From an uncultured Butyrivibrio sp. (GTDB lineage Bacteria > Bacillota > Clostridia > Lachnospirales > Lachnospiraceae): 12,595 nt of DNA. Below the pieces are notes generated by a model. That model was not told the DNA's origin. It saw only the letters and a program-made list of their open reading frames with translations, and did not search any database. Positions within the stretch are counted from its first letter, which is position 1; the number at the start of each line of letters is the position of its first letter. Positions 8,429-12,595 of this stretch are shown here, in pieces. Location: positions 1 through 12,595 of the forward strand of contig NZ_CAMVPU010000079.1 of NCBI RefSeq assembly GCF_947169445.1. The letters are read 5' to 3'. Both the position numbers and the translations under genes were made by a program.

Positions 8429-8478
8429 AAAAAATTGCACTTGCAAACGAATTAAATATCGCTTACAAGTGCAATTTT
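8429..8478 (-). terminator. Long hairpin with T run between kinase and permease genes: terminator, attenuator or operator
   Basis: Arms 8435-8449 (TTGCACTTGCAAACG) and 8460-8474 (CGCTTACAAGTGCAA) pair over 15 bp, with two G-U wobbles in minus-strand RNA, across a 10-base loop. Four flanking A-T pairs extend it. On the minus strand the second arm is followed by six T (8434-8429), the form of an intrinsic terminator behind the kinase gene (stop at 8523). However, a candidate promoter lies just upstream, and each arm contains its own small palindrome (TTGCA CT TGCAA at 8435-8446), so an attenuator or protein operator is also possible. Structure is certain; role is inferred. Confidence 0.65.
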
Positions 8479-8480
8479 AT

Positions 8481-8511
8481 ATAATAATCTGTTAATTTTT
8501 TACCCTGTTAA
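8481..8511 (-). promoter_or_regulatory. Weak candidate promoter for the permease-SBP1 operon
   Basis: On the minus strand TTAACA (8511-8506) and TATTAT (8486-8481) are 19 bases apart in a very AT-rich stretch; nearby hexamers would give spacers of 17 or 18. Transcription would start near 8474, at the edge of the hairpin at 8431-8478. The long spacer and AT richness make this tentative. Confidence 0.3.
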
Positions 8512-8512
8512 T
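8489..8512. repeat. Paired 8-bp direct repeat upstream of the permease operon
   Basis: CTGTTAAT occurs at 8489-8496 and again at 8505-8512 (ATTAACAG on the minus strand), 16 bases start to start. Tandem same-orientation half-sites next to a promoter are the arrangement AraC-type regulators commonly bind, so this is a candidate site for the YesN-type regulator encoded in the window. The binding role is inference. Confidence 0.5.
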
Positions 8513-8522
8513 CCTACATGAT

Positions 8523-10367
8523 TTACTGTACATTTTGTACATTTATTGGAAGCCTAAGCTCAACACTGGTACCTTTCCCCTGATTTGACCTGATGGTAAG
8601 TCCATAATCACTTCCGTAAAAAAACCTGATCCTCTGGTTAATATTATAAAGTCCGATGCTTGCAACGCCTTTTTCATCGTCTTCCTGCCTCTTCTCATTT
8701 ATGGACAAATTCAGTTCTTCAACCTGCTTTGGACTCATACCCTTGCCATCATCATTTACCGTTATCAGTAGCTTTTCTTCCCGGGTTTCAACAATGATAA
8801 TGATGTGTCCGTTCTGGTCCATCTCCTTAAGGCCATGGCTCACTGAATTTTCCACTATAGGCTGCAATAGAAGCGGCAGCATGTGATAAGCGGAAGTATC
8901 AAAGTCATCAGCTATATAGAAATTCCAGTTGATGCGCTCCCCAAACCTGAGCCTCTGTATCTGAAGGTAGCTCTCCACATGTGTAAGTTCCTCCGCAAGG
9001 GTCGCAGTAGATTTTCCGGTGCTTTCCAGAACATAATGCATTATTTTGGCAAGGTACTTGACACTGGTGGCAACACCTCTGTCCCCGCCTCTTATAGCCT
9101 GCATCCTGATAGCTTCAAGAGTATTGTATAAAAAATGCGGATTTATCTGTCCCGAAAGGATCTTAAATTCCATGTTCTGCTGCATATTAATAAGTTGCTG
9201 CTCATGGATCTGAGTTTCGTAAAATCTTGCTTCCTGTTCCCTTATCTGCTGGGTTGTAGCCTTTAGGTCCTTAAAGGTATCAGACAGTTCATCATCTCCG
9301 CTAATATTCTCAATTATATCGTAGTTACCTGTGCTGGCTCTGTGCATGGCTTCTCTAAGCGTATTTACCCTGGTGGTGAAGTACCTCGAATAGAGAATGA
9401 CAATGACTAAAGGAACAATAAGTGCCAACAGCAGCACCAGAATAAATCCCCTCATGATATCTTTTATAGCTTCATGAGCCATGTAATCTCCGGTCAGGAC
9501 AAAAAATCTGGATGTGATCTTATATGGAACAAAACTGGAAATACAAGTCAGTGCCAGCTTTCCATCCAGCATCATATCTCCCATGTAGTTGTACTCATCT
9601 ACACCGTTTCCCTCAAACTCCGGCATTTCAATTTCACGCTCATTGTAATTAGAGGAAAAAAATACCGGATGTCTGTCCAGACTTATAAGCATATAATTAT
9701 CTGTTGTAAGCAGTCTGTTCCTTAAATAGTTGGTACTTACCGTCACCACAATATAGGCCCTGTTATCTGAAAAGCCTGTATTGAAGCGCCGTACAAGAGC
9801 AAGCTCATAGTCGTTCTCATACTCATTTAAGGGCACATGGATGCAGGTATAGGAGTCCCATGCAGAGTGATCAATATCGTTGTACCATTCAAATCTGCTA
9901 AAAGGATCATCAGTGACTCCGCTTCCGGCAGCTTTGTCCGCATTTTCTCCAAACCTTTCAACGCCGCTGATACCTACATTTACTACATGGCTTCCCGTAG
10001 GTACCTTGGGATTATTGGTATAAATATTAATGGAGGAAATAGCCGCTGTTGTCCTGATGATTGAAGAAACCGCCGCATCCAGGGCATCGTATTTACCCTT
10101 GGTGACAACTGCATAGCTGTCTGAAGCAAAAAGATCCCTGTACTCCTGTGAGGAAATAATAGGTTCCAAACTGGTGTAAACAATCGAAGTAATATCAAAT
10201 ACTATTGATTTGATCCTGGTATTTTCAGCCCTTGACTGATCCTCATATCTGTCCTTCATCTGTCTCATAAGAATAGAAATGGACACAACACCTATAATGA
10301 CCATTGGGATCAACAGGGTAAGGATCAAAACGCGGTACATCTGTCTGCCAATTCGTCCCCTGTGCAT
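8523..10367 (-). CDS. YesM-type sensor histidine kinase
   Basis: A 614-residue membrane-bound sensor kinase. Transmembrane helix 1 is at about 13-33 and helix 2 at about 306-327. Between them is a 270-residue extracellular region, probably a Cache-type sensor domain. A HAMP linker follows (about 328-380), then the phosphoacceptor region of the His_kinase (YesM/LytS) family with His411 in QINPHFLYNTLE. The ATP-binding domain shows the N box PIVENSVSHG (503-512), the G1 box DDGKGM (539-544), and ASIGLYNINQR (569-579). It should autophosphorylate on ligand sensing and pass phosphate to the YesN-type regulator (2441-3988). ATG 10367 follows AGGGGGA by six bases. Its A is also the last base of the SBP2 TAA stop, so kinase translation is probably coupled to SBP2. 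That coupling suggests the two proteins work together at the membrane. Confidence 0.94.
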   Translation of the reverse strand: MHRGRIGRQMYRVLILTLLIPMVIIGVVSISILMRQMKDRYEDQSRAENTRIKSIVFDITSIVYTSLEPIISSQEYRDLFASDSYAVVTKGKYDALDAAVSSIIRTTAAISSINIYTNNPKVPTGSHVVNVGISGVERFGENADKAAGSGVTDDPFSRFEWYNDIDHSAWDSYTCIHVPLNEYENDYELALVRRFNTGFSDNRAYIVVTVSTNYLRNRLLTTDNYMLISLDRHPVFFSSNYNEREIEMPEFEGNGVDEYNYMGDMMLDGKLALTCISSFVPYKITSRFFVLTGDYMAHEAIKDIMRGFILVLLLALIVPLVIVILYSRYFTTRVNTLREAMHRASTGNYDIIENISGDDELSDTFKDLKATTQQIREQEARFYETQIHEQQLINMQQNMEFKILSGQINPHFLYNTLEAIRMQAIRGGDRGVATSVKYLAKIMHYVLESTGKSTATLAEELTHVESYLQIQRLRFGERINWNFYIADDFDTSAYHMLPLLLQPIVENSVSHGLKEMDQNGHIIIIVETREEKLLITVNDDGKGMSPKQVEELNLSINEKRQEDDEKGVASIGLYNINQRIRFFYGSDYGLTIRSNQGKGTSVELRLPINVQNVQ

Positions 10368-12124
10368 TATGTATCCCCCTTAAAGGCAGCATCAAACAAT
10401 AGCTGCTTATCCTTAGCCGCATTCATATTATATTCCAGCACCTGATCATATCCCAGCTTATCCAAAGTATTGATCAGTTCCTTTTTTAATAGATCATATT
10501 CTGCCCTGGAAGATGCAAAGACCATTTTCCAGGAATGGTCAACTATAGTCTGGCGGCACTGGTCTTCTATGGTCTGAAGATACTCAGGGTACGAAAAGCC
10601 TCCCCACTCGACACCGGGGATTATTGTAAGCATGTTCTGCTCTTTGAAATAAGCTATAGGCTCTTTTTCCGTGCCGTATAGTTTGCTCCAATCACTGTAA
10701 ACAACTGTCTTACTGCGACTGGTATAGTCGTCCCACAACTGATATCTGTAAGGAACTCCATTGTCATCGCTGTCCTGTACATCAACAGGCTTGAAATTAA
10801 GCGCAGATACGCCCTGGCTCCATAGCCCTCCACCGTATTCTTCAGGCACTTCAAGCCCCTCTTCCATATTAATAAAAGCTTTTATTCCAAATTCGGTAAA
10901 CTTGGGACCATCCTCCGTCATTTCCCAGGTAAGTCCCTCAGGGCCCCTGAAATCGCCGGTTGGTGAGCCGCTGCACTCTATGCCCTCCCTGGAAAAGAGC
11001 CAGTTGGCAAAATCCACCATTCTCTGCGGATCCTTGGTGTTTTTGCCTATCATCATGGAAAAGCTCTGTTTTCCCCCGGGATCATTTCCCCAGGTCACAT
11101 AGCTGGCATCATCTATTTTGAGTGATGCAAAGCCTTTCCCATCACGAAGTCTGGTTTCTGAATTATATAAAGACTGTCCCATCCAGGGCCAAAAAGAATA
11201 AAGAACCGCTCCGTCCCTGTATTTGGAGGCAACAGTGTCATAGTTTTGATAAGGAGATTCAGGATCCACCAGCCCCATGGAATTGGCCTCAAAGAAGAAA
11301 TTCAGTGCTCTGAAGTATGCAGAGTTTTCATCTGCTATACTCTCCATTTCACCGGTTTGCGGATTCATCAGAACAAATCCCAGAATATCATATCCATAAA
11401 GTGAAGCAATTGCTCCGGCATTTTGCATGATGCCGCCGTCCCAGTCTGAAAATAGGCTAAAGGCATAAACATCTTTTCCACTATCACTTTTTCCTGCGTT
11501 TTCCTGCATCTTAGAAAGCACCGGCAAAAGATCCTCGAGAGTCTTAACTTCCGGATATCCCAGGCCTCTGTACAGATCCCATCTGATGGAGGGCGCATTT
11601 GTAGGCTCGCTGAAATCCGCTTCTCCCACCTCTGTATTGGAAGAAATCTCACTTGGTATTGCAAACAATCCCGGGGCATCTGCGCTGGCTGATGTAAGCC
11701 TTATCTGGTTCTCATATTTAAGAAGATTTTCACAGTTCCCAATATAATCCGTCATATCAAGGATCAGGCCCTCCCTTACCAGGTCGCGAAGACTCCCGTC
11801 TTCCGCCCCGATAAATATGATATCTCCGATATTTCCGGAAGCTCTCATACTCTCAAATATGGCATCTCCATGGCCTTCCTGGTTGGGCGCTATGATATTC
11901 AGCTGCATATTGAACTTGTCACGGACAAGCTTGGCAAACCACCCCCGCTGAATTCCTCTGGTGTTGGACTGTACATCAAAAACATCTATTGTAATAAACT
12001 CAGGATACTTTTTTTCTCCCTGAGTGCGATCATCCTCAAAAAAAGGCAGCCTGCAGCTACATAAAGCGCAGACCACCAATATTATGGTCAAAAAAACTGA
12101 TATTTTTATTTTAATTTTCCCCAT
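10367..12124 (-). CDS. Solute-binding lipoprotein paired with the sensor kinase (SBP2)
   Basis: A 585-residue paralogue of SBP1. Shared landmarks are ITIDVFDV (44-51), RGWFAKLVRDKFNMQLNIIA (60-79) and SLFSDWDG (223-230). The signal peptide begins MGKIKIKISVFLTIILVV and ends in the lipobox LCSC, lipid anchor Cys24. Only about 20 residues separate that Cys from the binding fold, against about 60 in SBP1. The open frame extends to TTG 12139 with ATGs at 12130 and 12124. ATG 12124 is chosen because GGGGGA (12137-12132) lies seven bases before it. Its stop overlaps the kinase start by one base and no permease lies next to it. It could be a second transport receptor, but position and short tether favour a sensory binding protein that hands ligand information to the kinase. 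Lipoprotein and family are well supported; the sensory role is inference. Confidence 0.92.
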   Translation of the reverse strand: MGKIKIKISVFLTIILVVCALCSCRLPFFEDDRTQGEKKYPEFITIDVFDVQSNTRGIQRGWFAKLVRDKFNMQLNIIAPNQEGHGDAIFESMRASGNIGDIIFIGAEDGSLRDLVREGLILDMTDYIGNCENLLKYENQIRLTSASADAPGLFAIPSEISSNTEVGEADFSEPTNAPSIRWDLYRGLGYPEVKTLEDLLPVLSKMQENAGKSDSGKDVYAFSLFSDWDGGIMQNAGAIASLYGYDILGFVLMNPQTGEMESIADENSAYFRALNFFFEANSMGLVDPESPYQNYDTVASKYRDGAVLYSFWPWMGQSLYNSETRLRDGKGFASLKIDDASYVTWGNDPGGKQSFSMMIGKNTKDPQRMVDFANWLFSREGIECSGSPTGDFRGPEGLTWEMTEDGPKFTEFGIKAFINMEEGLEVPEEYGGGLWSQGVSALNFKPVDVQDSDDNGVPYRYQLWDDYTSRSKTVVYSDWSKLYGTEKEPIAYFKEQNMLTIIPGVEWGGFSYPEYLQTIEDQCRQTIVDHSWKMVFASSRAEYDLLKKELINTLDKLGYDQVLEYNMNAAKDKQLLFDAAFKGDT

Positions 12125-12131
12125 TATCATT

Positions 12132-12137
12132 TCCCCC
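12132..12137 (-). promoter_or_regulatory. Ribosome-binding site setting the SBP2 start
   Basis: GGGGGA on the minus strand ends seven bases before ATG 12124 but only one base before ATG 12130. It therefore selects 12124 and gives a compact signal peptide. Confidence 0.6.
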
Positions 12138-12141
12138 AATC

Positions 12142-12165
12142 AAATATTATAGGAGAAATATTATA
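12142..12165. repeat. 10-bp direct repeat in the divergent start region, with candidate -10 elements
   Basis: AAATATTATA is present at 12142-12151 and 12156-12165, separated by GGAG. On the minus strand each copy reads TATAATATTT and so carries a perfect TATAAT. The SBP2-proximal TATAAT (12151-12146) has TTGCCA (12172-12167) 15 bases upstream, a short spacer, and would give a very short leader for SBP2. On the plus strand the second copy lies between AGGAGA and the ATG at 12166. The repeat is certain; the promoter reading is tentative. Confidence 0.4.
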
Positions 12166-12371
12166 ATGGCAAGCTTAATCCGTATACCATATACCTATCT
12201 GTACTTTTTTTAGCAATGGTTCTGATTGTTATTGGAATCTCCACAAAACATAATGTGCTCCTATGCTTTGCAATAATCTTCTTTTATATCATGTTTTTTA
12301 TAAATGCTTTTACTGGAATCAGAGATCTACTGCTTAAGGTAGTACATTTTAATGACGGGGATGAAATATAA
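12166..12371 (+). pseudogene. Small two-helix membrane protein ORF with an apparent one-base frameshift
   Basis: AGGAGA (12151-12156) followed nine bases later by ATG 12166 is a good initiation signal, but that frame stops at TAG 12211-12213 after 15 codons, inside a run of seven T (12205-12211). Another frame, open from 12154 to the TAA at 12369-12371, has no start codon until ATG 12216. It encodes a convincing membrane protein: MVLIVIGIS, then a short polar turn, a second helix near LLCFAIIFFYIMFF, and a charged tail ending in HFNDGDEI. One extra T in the run, or one extra base right after the ATG, would join the signal to a frame of about 68-70 residues. It may be a pseudogene, a phase-variable or slippage-read gene, a sequencing error, or a 51-residue protein from 12216. 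Function unknown. Confidence 0.4.
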
Positions 12372-12382
12372 TCACCGTCATT
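12351..12382. repeat. Inverted repeat at the end of the small membrane ORF
   Basis: AATGACGG (12351-12358) pairs with CCGTCATT (12375-12382) over eight bases across a 16-base interval that includes the ORF stop codon. Neither strand has a T run after the stem, so it is not a clean intrinsic terminator. It may be a remnant or a transcript-end structure. Confidence 0.4.
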
Positions 12383-12409
12383 CCAAAATGCCGTCAGTTC
12401 ATCCAGTCA

Positions 12410-12556
12410 TTATTCTCCAGCCTGTGAAAGTGTACTCAAAAATTCGTCGCAATAACCATCGTTAATATATTCTTTTCCAGCCACTGACAGATAATGCACT
12501 GTTATATTCGATAGAAGATCAAAATCCTCATTACCTGGGGTATGTGTTTGTTTTTG
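12410..12556 (-). other. Start-less minus-strand ORF fragment
   Basis: A frame open for 48 codons between a TGA (12559-12557) and a TAA (12412-12410) reads like protein, ending in GKEYINDGYCDEFLSTLSQAGE. It has no ATG. The nearest ATG upstream, at about 12569, is in another frame and stops after 12 codons. I do not recognise it. It may be a decayed gene end or chance. Apart from this and the small plus-strand ORF, I see nothing coding in 12125-12595. Confidence 0.25.
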
Positions 12557-12595
12557 TCAAATATTTCATGCTAGTAAGGTTTATATTTTTCTTTA

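Noticed and set aside
8381..8446. ATG 8446 as an upstream start of the LplB-type permease, adding 22 residues
   Set aside because: It lies within the hairpin region without a ribosome-binding site, while GTG 8380 has a strong one.
10761..11102. 113-codon plus-strand open frame
   Set aside because: Antisense shadow of SBP2.
12351..12382. Hairpin as an intrinsic terminator for the small plus-strand ORF
   Set aside because: No T run follows it on either strand; kept only as an inverted repeat.

Overview
The window looks like one sugar-responsive locus from a Gram-positive Firmicute, most likely a gut or rumen Lachnospiraceae of the Butyrivibrio type. This rests on moderate GC, lipoprotein-type binding proteins, LplB/YtcP-type permeases and the YesM/YesN class of two-component regulators. 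The taxonomic placement is inference; no rRNA or other marker is present. All seven substantial genes lie on the minus strand, so transcription runs from high to low coordinates.

In transcription order: a lipoprotein solute-binding protein (SBP2, 10367-12124) overlaps by one base a YesM-type sensor histidine kinase (8523-10367). A 142-base gap follows with a long hairpin ending in a T run and paired direct repeats. Then come two sugar ABC permeases (6944-8380, with an unusual N-terminal membrane extension, and 6002-6931) and a second lipoprotein solute-binding protein (SBP1, 4130-5959) that is a clear paralogue of SBP2. A terminator-like hairpin and a likely promoter separate SBP1 from a YesN-type response regulator (2441-3988), which is followed by a cytoplasmic GH31 glycoside hydrolase (21-2345). 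No ABC ATPase gene is in the window.

Proposed working model (inference): SBP1 captures an oligosaccharide and the two permeases import it, powered by a shared ATPase encoded elsewhere. The GH31 enzyme trims an alpha-linked residue from it in the cytoplasm. The kinase and regulator bracket the transporter and sense its substrate. The most interesting feature is that SBP2 is translationally coupled to the kinase rather than to the permeases and has a short membrane tether, so it may be a dedicated sensory binding protein that presents ligand to the kinase.

The last 471 bases (12125-12595) hold no intact gene. They contain a 10-bp direct repeat between divergent starts, a small two-helix membrane ORF that needs a one-base frameshift to be read from its good ribosome-binding site, a hairpin, and a start-less minus-strand ORF fragment. 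This looks like the decayed or boundary end of the locus. I see no tRNA, rRNA, CRISPR array, insertion sequence or integrase.
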